From Candidatus Bathyarchaeia archaeon (GTDB taxonomy: Archaea > Thermoproteota > Bathyarchaeia > Bathyarchaeales > Bathycorpusculaceae), in the NCBI GenBank assembly GCA_038873195.1, contig JAVZEV010000002.1, forward strand, positions 1 through 64,000: a stretch of DNA of 64,000 nucleotides. Reading direction: 5' to 3'. The translations under genes and the position numbers were made by a program. The notes below the pieces were generated by a model. It saw nothing but the letters and a program-made list of their open reading frames with translations. It did no database searches and was not told where the DNA came from. Positions 17,964 to 26,921 of the stretch are shown here, piece after piece. Each line of letters opens with the position of its first letter. Position 1 is the stretch's first letter.

Positions 17964-18594
17964 AAAACGGCAGAATTTGCCAATCTCAGATATCGCTGAG
18001 CCTTTGGTTTCGGTTACTGATGTTAAGCATTATGTTTATTGTCCACGGCTTGTGTATTTTGATCGGGTTTTGCATGCTCAGCCTGTTTTTGGCTCTCAGC
18101 AGGAAGAAAGCCAAGAACTGCATATGGAGTACGTGCGCAAAGAGCTTAGGCGAAAGGATGCGGTTTATTATTCGCCTGAATTTGTTGGCGCCGAGAAGCT
18201 TCTTTTCGTTCCACTTATTTCAAAAAGCCTTCAGCTTCATGGCGTAGTAGACTGTATAATAAGGACGGTTAAGGGCGAGTATGTTCCAGTCGAGTATAAG
18301 AACATGAACTCTGATAGGGGAAAAGCCTACATGGACCATAAGTACCAGCTTGTGGCTTATGCCTTTCTTGTGGAGGAAAACCTTGGCACTGTGGTTAAAC
18401 GTGGTTTTGTGAATTATATTCCTGAACAGTTAATTTTAAAGTTTGAGATAACGCCTACTATGAAAAGTTATGTGAAGATGGTTGTTGGGCACATTAAAAG
18501 GATAATTAGGAAGGAGAAGCTTCCGCTCGTGAGAGTAGCCCAAAACAAATGCCAAGGCGGATGCGGACACAAACAAACATGCCAGCAATCCTAA
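17950..18594 (+). CDS. cas4: CRISPR-associated nuclease Cas4
   Basis: Cas4 (214 residues) is a RecB-like exonuclease that trims prespacers and reads the PAM. It has the N-terminal Cys in YVYCPRLVYFDR, the PD-(D/E)XK core as LHGVVDCI ... VPVEYKN, and three C-terminal Cys in KCQGGCGHKQTC, which with the first form the 4Fe-4S site. It overlaps the PIN gene by 14 bp. With csa1 it gives the locus two Cas4-family proteins. It converges with the cas3 helicase, sharing 4 bp at the 3' ends. Confidence 0.93.
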   Translation: MSKTEKRQNLPISDIAEPLVSVTDVKHYVYCPRLVYFDRVLHAQPVFGSQQEESQELHMEYVRKELRRKDAVYYSPEFVGAEKLLFVPLISKSLQLHGVVDCIIRTVKGEYVPVEYKNMNSDRGKAYMDHKYQLVAYAFLVEENLGTVVKRGFVNYIPEQLILKFEITPTMKSYVKMVVGHIKRIIRKEKLPLVRVAQNKCQGGCGHKQTCQQS

Positions 18595-20353
18595 TTTACA
18601 CGCTTTTTAGTCACGTAGTACCCAAGTTCAACATTATCAACTCTGACAGATGTTTCCATGTTTATTTTCTTAAAGATAAAAATTTTAGGCGGAAAAACCA
18701 AGCCACGATTTACGAGATGTTTCTTATTAAGATATAGATAAACTCTTCTCGAATACAATGATTGTCTACTAAGCCTCGGGTATATATTTTCATCAGGATC
18801 AAGCTTCTTCCATAAGCCATCGTCGTAAACCATTACGATAAAGTTGATGTCTTCTCTACGCTCTCTAGTAGCGAAAATATCATAACCGGTTTTCAAACGC
18901 AAATAACTTTGGGGCAATTGCTCTTCTTCAGTTTCTTTCGGAAAATTCAATCTTTTTGTATTTTGGACAAAAAATACGTCTAATGTAGGGGGTGCTTCTC
19001 GAGTATAGGGTATTCCTTCAAGCCATGCGTCAACGTAACTAACATCCATTCCATGCACAAACTTGATGATATTACTCAATCTGGCATCCAATTCGGAATC
19101 TATTTTAGGTATTTCCTTCATTTGGGATTTGAATTTGGCGATGTCAAGTTCAGTAACTACTCGTTCTTCCAGAAAACTTTGTAGCAGTTTTTCATATTCC
19201 GTCAGATTGACAAGCTCGGATTTTTCACATTTTCTATTTAAAGTTTCCATATTGCCGAATACTATGACCTTACCTCGTTTCGCACTTGCAAAGCGACGCA
19301 CTCTCCCTAACAGCTGAATAAGTGAGAACGGATCAGTTATTTCAATAAACATGCAGTCAGCGTTTAGATCACATCCTTCCTTTATGGCATGAGTTGTAAC
19401 GAGAAAGTAACCTTTTGCTTGTTCATCCAATGATTTGATTTTTCTATATCTAAATCTCTTGGCATCACGAAGAAGGCGTCCGTGATAGAAAAAACAATTC
19501 TCATATAGTTGGTTCAAACACCAACGGTAGAATTCAAAAGCATCACTTATATAGGTAAATACTGCGATAATTTTCCTTCCATTCGAGACTTCGCTTTGAA
19601 CAGTCTCTTTCAGGTTCAGAAATCCTTCTTTGCTTTCAGTTTTAATGTTTAGATCTGGCCTGTATTGTAAAGTTTTTTCCAAGGTCTTATCAGGTTCGGT
19701 TTCAATTATGGGTTTTATATCGATGAGTTGCATCCCTAACTTACTGACCAATGATTCCTTCAAAGCAGTGGGCATTGTTGCACTCATCACGTATGTTCCG
19801 ATTTTCTTATTCTTCAACAGTTTAACTATTCTATAGAATAATGTGAACCCCACAGAGTCAAGAGAATGGCATTCATCAAAGCAAACATGGCAGTTTTTCT
19901 CGACGCGCCATGGGTAAAGATAAGCCCATCTCCAATCACCATAGCCCATAACTCTATAAATAAACTCATCATAAGTGGTAAGCACAATGTTTGCATCATA
20001 TGTATGTGTTTGAATACGCTCTAATCTGTTATCTGGATGAAACGTGACTTTTTCCTTTCTTTCACCTGTGTCAATAATATACGATAAACTTTCTTGAGTT
20101 TGCTCACTCAGCTTACTTAGCAACCTTTCAATTCTTATCTCTAAATCTTCAGTTAACGAGATGGTAGGTTCATTGAAAATCAGAGTTTTGCCTAGTGCTA
20201 ATGTAGGTGCTAAAACAGAAAGAGTCTTTCCGCCAGCTGTAGGAATATCAATTAATATTGGAAAGTTACCTTCAAATGTTTGCTCAGCAACAATTTTTTG
20301 GTATTCATAAATCCTCTCCTTAAGTATTCCACTTGCGGCATAGACATCTTCAT
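18591..20353 (-). CDS. cas3: Cas3 helicase part (cas3'), N-terminus not connected to a canonical start
   Basis: This is a superfamily-2 helicase with a Q-motif-like IYEYQ, Walker A IPTAGGKT, DECH box in CFDECHSLDS, motif III MSATMP and motif VI QLLGRVRR. It unwinds DNA after target recognition by Cascade. In its frame no ATG, GTG or TTG occurs between an upstream TGA and the TTG at 20123, which is downstream of Walker A. The ATG at 20351-20353, overlapping the HD gene's stop (ATGA), is one base out of frame. Removing one T from the TTAT there would fuse HD and helicase in one protein. So it is a frameshifted or recoded cas3, or it uses a non-canonical start. The coordinates reach to that ATG. 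Confidence 0.8.
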
Positions 20354-21009
20354 AATTCGTCTTGAATCACCACAGAGAATTCTTCATCAAACGAACACTT
20401 TTGAATCTCCTCTGAAAGATACCTGAAATTGCGAAGCTTAATTTCACTGAATTTATGCCTTAGCTCAATCGATTTTTGGTTGAAAGGATAAGGTGATAGT
20501 TTCGCAACAATCTCTTTTTTTGGCTTATAGAATATTGAAATTCCTAAGATGCTGAGTGCTTTAGATGTCAAAGTAAATGATGACCCAATTAACGCACTAT
20601 CCAACTTATCACAAAATTGCAGAATGAACAAATCATCTGCAAATGCTTTCTTTTCTCTTTCCTCTATAAGCTTGTTTATGGATAGTATAATGTCCGCAAC
20701 CGAAAAAGCATGATGTAATCGTACAAGCCTTTGTACATATAGATCTTGATGTGAAAAATTCTTTGCGTGACCACGAAAACTGGGAATCACAGTGTTATCT
20801 TTCATAAATAATGTGAAAAAATTCGGTTTCATGTCATCGTGATGAGAAGCAGCATAAAGTAGTTTATCTCTTATTCCTGCTTGGATGTACCTATCGTTCC
20901 AATTTTCTACAAGATTCTTGACATTTTCTTCATGCGAAGTAAGGCTGAAAACATAAATCTTATCTCTTAACTGGAGTAATCTGGCCACATTAGCCCTCAA
21001 GTAAGGCAT
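20350..21009 (-). CDS. Cas3 HD nuclease part (cas3'')
   Basis: This 219-residue HD-domain protein has H26 (SHEENV), the HHDD cluster at 56-59, H100-H101 (RLHHAFS) and D135 (FCDKLDS), giving the H...HD...H...D pattern of a metal-dependent HD nuclease. In type I systems this domain degrades the target strand. It begins 20 bp inside the end of cas5 and ends exactly where the helicase ORF would start. In subtype I-D the HD domain is instead part of Cas10d, so a stand-alone copy beside the helicase is I-A-like. Confidence 0.82.
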   Translation of the reverse strand: MPYLRANVARLLQLRDKIYVFSLTSHEENVKNLVENWNDRYIQAGIRDKLLYAASHHDDMKPNFFTLFMKDNTVIPSFRGHAKNFSHQDLYVQRLVRLHHAFSVADIILSINKLIEEREKKAFADDLFILQFCDKLDSALIGSSFTLTSKALSILGISIFYKPKKEIVAKLSPYPFNQKSIELRHKFSEIKLRNFRYLSEEIQKCSFDEEFSVVIQDEL

Positions 21010-21793
21010 TTAACCATGCCTCTCCACCCAGTTCCTTGATAACTGAAAGGGATATAGGAATCCCATCAGCATCAACATATCTGGTCTTATATGGCTTCTT
21101 AGGGAAACTAATAGCAAAATTTTTGAATCCATAAGCAACTCCATTGCTAATAAGATGTGAATAGCATTTCAAAATGACTCTGTCGATGTTCTGTGGCACA
21201 TTACTCTCTACATCATAAGGTTGGGGGATAATTTCGTCTTCTTTAGTATTTAGATTTAAAGAACACACCTTTTTATTTTCTATATACGCATAACCATTCT
21301 TGCCAATTTTACAGCCGTAGTTTTCAATATTGTCGAATTCATCGAGGCTTTTCGTCAAAACATAGCCTATCATTTCGTCCACCAGCATATAATCCCACAT
21401 ATGCGGTTGGTATTCTGCAAGATCCGGTAAGGCCAATTTTGTTGCCGCTGAACCATAATCAAATAACTGGCTAAATCTATTATGTAAAAATGAGCGAGGT
21501 CCTTGCCTATATGCTGTGTGAACACTTAACTCTTTTCCATGCTGAACGAATGCTCCCAACGGAAGATGTTTAGTATAGTCCAATGTGTAATATTGGTATC
21601 CTTTATCGCTGTAGACTGGTGTGAACGAATCATCTTTTAGCATTTTTGAGTCAAGTATTCGCCTGATGAAACCTGATAAAGTAGAGGGTGGTATGAATCT
21701 AATGCCACGAATAACCGATTGATGCCAAGGAAATTCTCTGATGGTGAATGGTCCACTAAATTTGAGTGCCAAAAATAAGAGATGCATTTCCAT
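20990..21793 (-). CDS. cas5: Cas5-type Cascade subunit (Csc1-like)
   Basis: This 267-residue protein starts with a Cas5 RAMP pattern: LLFLALKFSGPFTIREF as the first strand and loop, then FIPPSTLSGFIRRIL as the helix. Cas5 holds the crRNA 5' handle in Cascade. The position directly after the Csc2-like cas7 gene corresponds to csc1 in subtype I-D. I recognise the fold family but not the subtype with certainty. It follows cas7 by 12 bp and overlaps the HD gene by 20 bp. Confidence 0.75.
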   Translation of the reverse strand: MEMHLLFLALKFSGPFTIREFPWHQSVIRGIRFIPPSTLSGFIRRILDSKMLKDDSFTPVYSDKGYQYYTLDYTKHLPLGAFVQHGKELSVHTAYRQGPRSFLHNRFSQLFDYGSAATKLALPDLAEYQPHMWDYMLVDEMIGYVLTKSLDEFDNIENYGCKIGKNGYAYIENKKVCSLNLNTKEDEIIPQPYDVESNVPQNIDRVILKCYSHLISNGVAYGFKNFAISFPKKPYKTRYVDADGIPISLSVIKELGGEAWLNALLEG

Positions 21794-21805
21794 ACCTAAT
21801 TTTGG

Positions 21806-22987
21806 TCATAATTGAGCGCTTTGTTGAAGTTTTTGGAAGCCTTTTTCACTTAGTTCTTTCAAGCGAACATAAGCCTTTTCACCATAATATCGAATGAAAT
21901 GCTTTGATTCAATTTTTCCATCGTTATACTGCCCAGCCTTTACATTGAGCGCTTTTATTCTAAAATCCTTTATCGCTTCTTCCACACTATTTATTAGCGC
22001 AGAGACTACTGGTCTATCTCCTTGAGGTATTAAGTATTCGTCAATAACAATCATTGGCTCTGTCTTTTCGCTTTCTTCATTGAACTTGTTGTAGTGAAAG
22101 TTGAATCCCTTAGGATGCCCCGCACCATATCTGGGTAAAGAGTTAAGAAAAGCATAGGCTGCTAATCCTATTTCGTCTTCATCAACAAAAAACATGTGGT
22201 AATAGGTTGGAAATAACAAGGACGGCTGTCCATACTGTTTCTTAAATGGTGTAGAAACATCTTCCACGCTTTCGATGGCGCTGCTCGTTGACAATCGCTG
22301 TTTCCATTCCGGTGGAAGTGGCTGAATAGCCACTCCCCCTCCATATTCAATACGACTGGTAATGCTGAGAGGTCTCTTTTCTTCTTCTATTCGCAACTCT
22401 ATGGACTTTCTCAAATTCTCCAAAATACCTTTCTTTGCGTCTATTTCTTCTTTAGTAACACCTTCCTTTGATTTTCCTTTAAGCAAACTATCAATTCCTC
22501 CCCTTAATGTTTCAAGTTTTATCTGATTCTTTCCCTCAACTTTTCCAAGAAGTTTTTTAAACAATGGCTTTTCTGATGTTGGGAGATCTAGTTCGTCCAT
22601 AATCTTGTTTATGAAGTCTTCATCAGATTGGCCTTCTTCCCTCGATATGAATGTTCCTCTCCTTTCTGTTGAAATGCCGCCATAAAGTCTGCAAACCGCG
22701 CAAACTCTACACGTTCTGGGCAACCCGCAACCTACTACGTCTTGATATTGTCTTTCGCCATTTTTAGTCATGACTTTAGTCCATAAGAGCGTTCTTCTGT
22801 CAACACCTCTCCTTTTTGTAGGAGAAAAATAGACTTTTTCTACACCATTCTCTTTGCTGCCGTTTGACACCCACACAGTCTCTATGGGCATTTTGTTCAC
22901 ACCCGGGATATTTCCAAAGAAAATTTCTTGAGAGGCTTCCAGCAAGGCGTAAATATCACAAAATCTTTTTCCAGTAACCTGGCTCAT
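21806..22987 (-). CDS. cas7: Cas7-type Cascade backbone subunit (Csc2-like)
   Basis: This 393-residue protein forms the helical crRNA-binding backbone. A cysteine cluster at C87, C93, C96 and C99 (CGLPRTCRVCAVCRLYGG) resembles the CxxCxxCxxYG motif of subtype I-D Csc2, and a later FPTYYHMFFVDE / LPRYGAGHPKG region also fits. An extra charged helical insertion (about residues 120-190, rich in Lys and Glu) is not something I know from Csc2. Its start overlaps the large-subunit stop by 4 bp. Subtype I-A Csa2 does not fit, which sets this effector apart from the I-A-like adaptation genes. Confidence 0.75.
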   Translation of the reverse strand: MSQVTGKRFCDIYALLEASQEIFFGNIPGVNKMPIETVWVSNGSKENGVEKVYFSPTKRRGVDRRTLLWTKVMTKNGERQYQDVVGCGLPRTCRVCAVCRLYGGISTERRGTFISREEGQSDEDFINKIMDELDLPTSEKPLFKKLLGKVEGKNQIKLETLRGGIDSLLKGKSKEGVTKEEIDAKKGILENLRKSIELRIEEEKRPLSITSRIEYGGGVAIQPLPPEWKQRLSTSSAIESVEDVSTPFKKQYGQPSLLFPTYYHMFFVDEDEIGLAAYAFLNSLPRYGAGHPKGFNFHYNKFNEESEKTEPMIVIDEYLIPQGDRPVVSALINSVEEAIKDFRIKALNVKAGQYNDGKIESKHFIRYYGEKAYVRLKELSEKGFQKLQQSAQL

Positions 22988-24762
22988 CTTTTTTCTCTCC
23001 TTATTTCTGCAGGAAATCTTGATAACAATTCATACATAACTCCTTCTTTGAATCTTTCGTCATTTAATTTTTTTGCGTTTGCTAACGACAGAACATGTTG
23101 AAAAGCTCTTCTGATGTCGTCTATGTAAATCTCAATGTAATTTCGATTGCTTTCCATCTTCTCTCTTTTATCAACGTCTATCCCAAGCTTTTTCATATAC
23201 TCCACAAGGCATTTATAGCTTGCAGCATTTTTGTCTCTATAATAAAATCTTGCCGTGTCTCCTGCATTTTTTACCAATTCATACTCGAAAGAAGTAGTGA
23301 AGTCGAGGTCAAAGGCAATTTTAGTAGGCTTATCAGTTTTCCTCAAAAACGCCTCAAGCAATCCTGCTAATCCTAAGCACAGATCATATTCTTCCCTTTT
23401 TTCCATTTCGCATATCTCCAAGAGTGTGTTTATATAACTTTCATGGATGTAATTATAATTATGCTTAGAAATATTTTTAATATAAACATAATAAGCATGA
23501 AAAGGCCGATTAGACAAGGCAAGGTCGATTATTTCCCATATTGCATTTCTTTTTTCTCTCACGGGAAAAGGAAGATGAAGTTGGGCAAGTAGTACGGCAA
23601 TTTTTCCATCAAATTTTTCTTTTCCATCAGGTGTATGAAGATACCACTCTCCACTTATATATTCATTCTCCATCACTTTCCTTTTCTCAAAGGGTTGGTT
23701 ACTAAGGTAGTTTGACAGTTTCCAATAGGCGTAATATTGTTTTGCCTTTTCATAGAGGAAAGCTTTCTCAGTCCACTCGGTGGCTCTTATCAATTTAAGA
23801 CGCCCAACGCCAAAAACCTCTTTTTCTGAAAGGTCTATGAAGGCTTGCCAAGAAAATCTGCTATCAATTCTCTCCAAGACAAGTAAGGCAAAAGATGGAT
23901 AGATTGGGGAGAACTTCCACGAGGAAGAGCAAAGTTTACAGACTTTTACGTGCGACTTTCCACTGGGTACATCTGTTTGTGTTCGATAATCAGTTTTGGT
24001 ACCAATTGCTTTTGTAGCATCTAAAGCTTCATTTTCGTCAACGACTGCGCCACAATAGTAGCATACAATTTTCTTTGAAGCCTTGGTTCCACATCTTTGA
24101 CACTTATTTGCCTCAACAATTGAATGACAATTTTCGCAGATGCGAAAAGAAGTCTCGGCTCGGTCACCTGCTACTGGAACTTGTAGCTCTACACATTTTA
24201 GTGGAGGAGCAATTTTGTCAAAAATATTATTGTTTAGTCTTTCGACTATATCCTCAGCAAATCTTAACCTTTTATTCTTCACCGAACGAGTAGCTTGAAA
24301 TAATCCCTTCCTTTCCAAACAACTATTAAATATGTCCAGCGTTTCTGATACTTTCTTCCTAAGATAATCTTTAGATATTTTTTGAATAATTCTCTCAGCC
24401 TCACTGCTGGTAACAAACCCGTCAGAGAGTAGAAGCAAAGCCAACGTACACACAGCGTCATCCTCATTTACGACGGTGACGGCCAGTTCTCCCGCGCCCA
24501 TTCCTTTCTTCAAATAGACTGTACGGAGGAAAATCTTCAAAGTTGTTTCAAATTTCTCTTTAAAAAACGTTTTCAGAAACTCATTCCAAGTCAATTCTGC
24601 ATTGGCAGAATCTAACCGCACATCATTATTGCTAAGCTTATAATCATACCGCTCTTCTTCCAAAAACGCCAGAAAAAGATCCTTAAGCATAAGATAGTTT
24701 AGCGAGAGCCTTTCATCTAATACTTCTGGAAATGAAATGACTGCGCTTGATTTTGAACTCAT
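22984..24762 (-). CDS. Large Cascade subunit, Cas8/Cas10d-like with four CxxC pairs, subtype unclear
   Basis: This 592-residue protein occupies the slot of csc3/cas10d before csc2-like cas7. It has four CxxC pairs: C209/C212, C221/C224, C234/C237 and C275/C278, enough for two zinc sites. I see no HD signature at the N-terminus and no GGDD-like palm motif; the N- and C-terminal parts look largely helical. It is shorter than the usual Cas10d. It may be a reduced Cas10d that lost its HD domain, or a separate Cas8 family. It presumably recognises the PAM. The ATG at 24762 is preceded by AGGAG at a longer than usual distance. The sequence is visibly more AT-rich than cas6. Confidence 0.65.
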   Translation of the reverse strand: MSSKSSAVISFPEVLDERLSLNYLMLKDLFLAFLEEERYDYKLSNNDVRLDSANAELTWNEFLKTFFKEKFETTLKIFLRTVYLKKGMGAGELAVTVVNEDDAVCTLALLLLSDGFVTSSEAERIIQKISKDYLRKKVSETLDIFNSCLERKGLFQATRSVKNKRLRFAEDIVERLNNNIFDKIAPPLKCVELQVPVAGDRAETSFRICENCHSIVEANKCQRCGTKASKKIVCYYCGAVVDENEALDATKAIGTKTDYRTQTDVPSGKSHVKVCKLCSSSWKFSPIYPSFALLVLERIDSRFSWQAFIDLSEKEVFGVGRLKLIRATEWTEKAFLYEKAKQYYAYWKLSNYLSNQPFEKRKVMENEYISGEWYLHTPDGKEKFDGKIAVLLAQLHLPFPVREKRNAIWEIIDLALSNRPFHAYYVYIKNISKHNYNYIHESYINTLLEICEMEKREEYDLCLGLAGLLEAFLRKTDKPTKIAFDLDFTTSFEYELVKNAGDTARFYYRDKNAASYKCLVEYMKKLGIDVDKREKMESNRNYIEIYIDDIRRAFQHVLSLANAKKLNDERFKEGVMYELLSRFPAEIRREKR

Positions 24763-24840
24763 TCACAGTCACTTTACTCCTAGTAATTAATCAACATATT
24801 AATCTTGTTGCGAAAACACTTAAAGCAAACAGAAGTATTG

Positions 24841-25668
24841 TTAAGAGAGTTTAGAGGTAAATTTTGTTACGCCGTATCCTGCTGTTTTGTTTCCTCCTAT
24901 GTTTGAGTATTCCGCGTATTTAGCCAGCATAACCGTCACCCTATTCCATTCACTTTCCAAACCCCCCATCTCATAAGCACACCATCCAGTAAACCCCAAA
25001 GCCTTCTTATCACGCATAACAGCCAACCTTGTACCAAGCCTATACCCACAAACCCCAACATTTTTCGCCAACCACTCCTTATAAGCCAAAAACTCCTTTT
25101 TACCAAAATGTCTACCGTCACTAAACTTGTTCCAAATACGCATCAGCCCAGAAAATACTCTTACCGCATCAGGGAACATCCAACGATAACTGCTACCCAA
25201 ACAAGGCAAATAAGTAGGCGTCTGAAAAACAAGCCTAAAACGCTCAACAGCTTCAGCTTCACGCTCCAAATCCCCATAGCTTTTGCTCTTAATACTTAAA
25301 GAAGCTATGCGAAAAACAGCGTCAAAAATCATAACGCTGTTCTGCCTCTCAAAAAACCTCAACATATAATTAGCCAAGTTATCACTTAAAAACCTAAAAC
25401 CCAAACGACAAGGATGAGCAGGATCCAAAACAAGACCATTCTCAACCCGTGAAATACTCTTGAAACGCAATGGCGTAACGCTGTAAGGCTTAGAAATATT
25501 CAACTCATGCAAAACACCAGCCGCCTTAGGATCCACTCGCCTAACAACATGCAACAACAAACCCCTAGCCACATGCCCAGTGAAAAACGGCAAAACAATG
25601 CTCTTCTCACCATACAACTCCAAACCAACCTCAACAGGCAACCCAATCACTCCCACAACGGGATTCAC
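24841..25668 (-). CDS. cas6: CRISPR RNA endonuclease Cas6
   Basis: Cas6 (275 residues) cleaves precursor crRNA in the repeats. The N-terminal RAMP fold includes PFFTGHVARGLLLHVV, the central part has PTYLPCLGSSYRW, and the C-terminus has the glycine-rich loop NIGGNKTAGYGV characteristic of Cas6. A histidine in the TGHVARG region is a candidate for catalysis. It is the first gene of the minus-strand effector run, 78 bp ahead of the large subunit, and has its own promoter. Its base composition is more GC-rich than the genes that follow. Confidence 0.87.
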   Translation of the reverse strand: MNPVVGVIGLPVEVGLELYGEKSIVLPFFTGHVARGLLLHVVRRVDPKAAGVLHELNISKPYSVTPLRFKSISRVENGLVLDPAHPCRLGFRFLSDNLANYMLRFFERQNSVMIFDAVFRIASLSIKSKSYGDLEREAEAVERFRLVFQTPTYLPCLGSSYRWMFPDAVRVFSGLMRIWNKFSDGRHFGKKEFLAYKEWLAKNVGVCGYRLGTRLAVMRDKKALGFTGWCAYEMGGLESEWNRVTVMLAKYAEYSNIGGNKTAGYGVTKFTSKLS

Positions 25669-25713
25669 ATATTACTCTTACATCAAATTACATACCATAA
25701 ACACTAATTAAAA

Positions 25714-25751
25714 CTTTAAAGAGTAGCCTCTGTTAATTGCAGTTAACAGAG
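25714..25751 (-). promoter_or_regulatory. cas6 promoter with 9-bp inverted repeat
   Basis: CTCTGTTAA at 25728-25736 and TTAACAGAG at 25743-25751 form a perfect 9-bp inverted repeat with a 6-bp spacer. Just inside it, toward cas6, is CTTTAAAG (25714-25721), a possible TATA box. This is a plausible operator for the effector operon; no csa3-type regulator gene is in the window. A related GTTAACAGA occurs at about 13470 near the far end of the array. The rest of 25752-26017 holds no gene I can support. Confidence 0.45.
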
Positions 25752-25907
25752 AAAAAGCAAGTTTCAAGATTTTAGAATAGAAAAAGAGGGGATGCGCGGG
25801 AGAAATCACCAATCTATTCCTTGATACGATTTATGACTTATTATACAGCCTTATAGATTAATCATGGCGACTTATTTGCGGTTTCTGGCATATGCGTTTC
25901 TGTGTGC

Positions 25908-25944
25908 TCTTTTTGTGTCTAGCCCCCCCTTATTTATAGGTTGA
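25908..25944. repeat. 37-bp element, copy 1 (C-run plus TATA)
   Basis: A run of T, then GTGTCTAG, a run of seven C, TTATTTATAGG and TTGA. Nearly the same sequence occurs at 63468-63505. It could be a shared promoter (the TATA reads in either direction) or a relic of a small repeat. Copy 1 precedes the acetyltransferase gene on the plus strand. Confidence 0.5.
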
Positions 25945-26017
25945 ACTTTTCCTTGTGCGAAAAATGTTGCGTTGTCTGGGGCAAACTTCATTAGGTCTTT
26001 TTATAACGCATATAGCA

Positions 26018-26911
26018 ATGAAGAAAATGAGCGGAAACCCGCGGATTTGCGTTCGAAGAGCGCGTGCTTCAGACCGTGCAGCAGTATTCAAAATTTGTGA
26101 GAAAACATGGAGTTGGGGAGATTACATACCGAAAGTTTGGGACCGATGGTTAAAGGATAAGAATGGCAGAGTGTTTGTCGCAACTATCAATAGAATTCCC
26201 GTCGGCATCGCTCAGTTAAGCATTGACAAGCCACATGAAGTATGGCTTAGAGGCGCAAGAACAGACCCAAACTATAGGCGAATGGGCGTCGCCACTGCCA
26301 TAACTGAAAAATGCTTAGAATATGCCAAGCGAAAAGGCGTGAAAGTGGCGAGGCTAGTAACAGAAGCAGACAACATAGCTGCACAAGCGGTACTACGAAA
26401 ACTTGGATTCCAACCAGTGGCAGAATTTGCTGAAATGACAACCGAAAACATAACTCAAGCCGAAAGCAAAGGCGTTAAATGGGCTGAAAAAGATGAAACC
26501 GAAGCCATATGGGCTTATTTGCAGACTTCAGAAATCTACCGAAGAGCCGCCGGCTTATACACAATCCTTTATCAATGGTTTTCGCTGGAAAAACAAGACC
26601 TTGAACGTTTCATTACGCAACAAAAGGCAATCATACACAAAAACAGAGAAGAAAAAGTGGACGGTTTAATGTTAGTTGACGATGTCACAGCACGAGAATG
26701 GCGTGAAAACTCGATACAAACATGCTATATGGACGGCGACCACGAAACCGTGTTGGATATGACAAAATTTCTCAAAAACCACTGCTGCATGTTAGGCGTC
26801 AAAAAGATTTACGCGTTCACGCCTAATTGCAAGCCGGTAACTGCAGCATTGGAGAAGCTTGGTTTCAAAATGCCAGATGCAATATCAATAGTTTACGAAA
26901 AGAAACTATAG
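26018..26911 (+). CDS. GNAT family N-acetyltransferase
   Basis: This protein (about 297 residues) has an N-terminal GNAT acetyltransferase domain. The acetyl-CoA loop is RRMGVATAITEKCLEYAK around residue 85, followed by VARLVTEADNIAAQAVLRKLGF, which is the diagnostic last part of the fold. A second region (about 150-297) ends with a similar pattern, AALEKLGFKMPD, suggesting a degenerate second GNAT domain. The substrate is unknown. Starts at 26018 or 26027 fit a TATA-like TTTTATAA near 25999; a longer frame from GTG 25955 adds low-quality sequence. Confidence 0.8.
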   Translation: MKKMSGNPRICVRRARASDRAAVFKICEKTWSWGDYIPKVWDRWLKDKNGRVFVATINRIPVGIAQLSIDKPHEVWLRGARTDPNYRRMGVATAITEKCLEYAKRKGVKVARLVTEADNIAAQAVLRKLGFQPVAEFAEMTTENITQAESKGVKWAEKDETEAIWAYLQTSEIYRRAAGLYTILYQWFSLEKQDLERFITQQKAIIHKNREEKVDGLMLVDDVTAREWRENSIQTCYMDGDHETVLDMTKFLKNHCCMLGVKKIYAFTPNCKPVTAALEKLGFKMPDAISIVYEKKL

Positions 26912-26921
26912 AGGCAAACGG

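Noticed and set aside
20291-20300. Programmed -1 frameshift at the A6 run in the cas3 helicase
   Set aside because: A -1 slip from a nearby ATG would reach the helicase frame, but it would leave out the upstream IYEYQ motif, which is coding in the helicase frame. The shift must therefore lie further upstream.
25864-25944. 26-codon hydrophobic frame (ATG at 25864) before the acetyltransferase
   Set aside because: No ribosome-binding site, and it ends inside the 37-bp shared element; the second copy of the element has no such frame.
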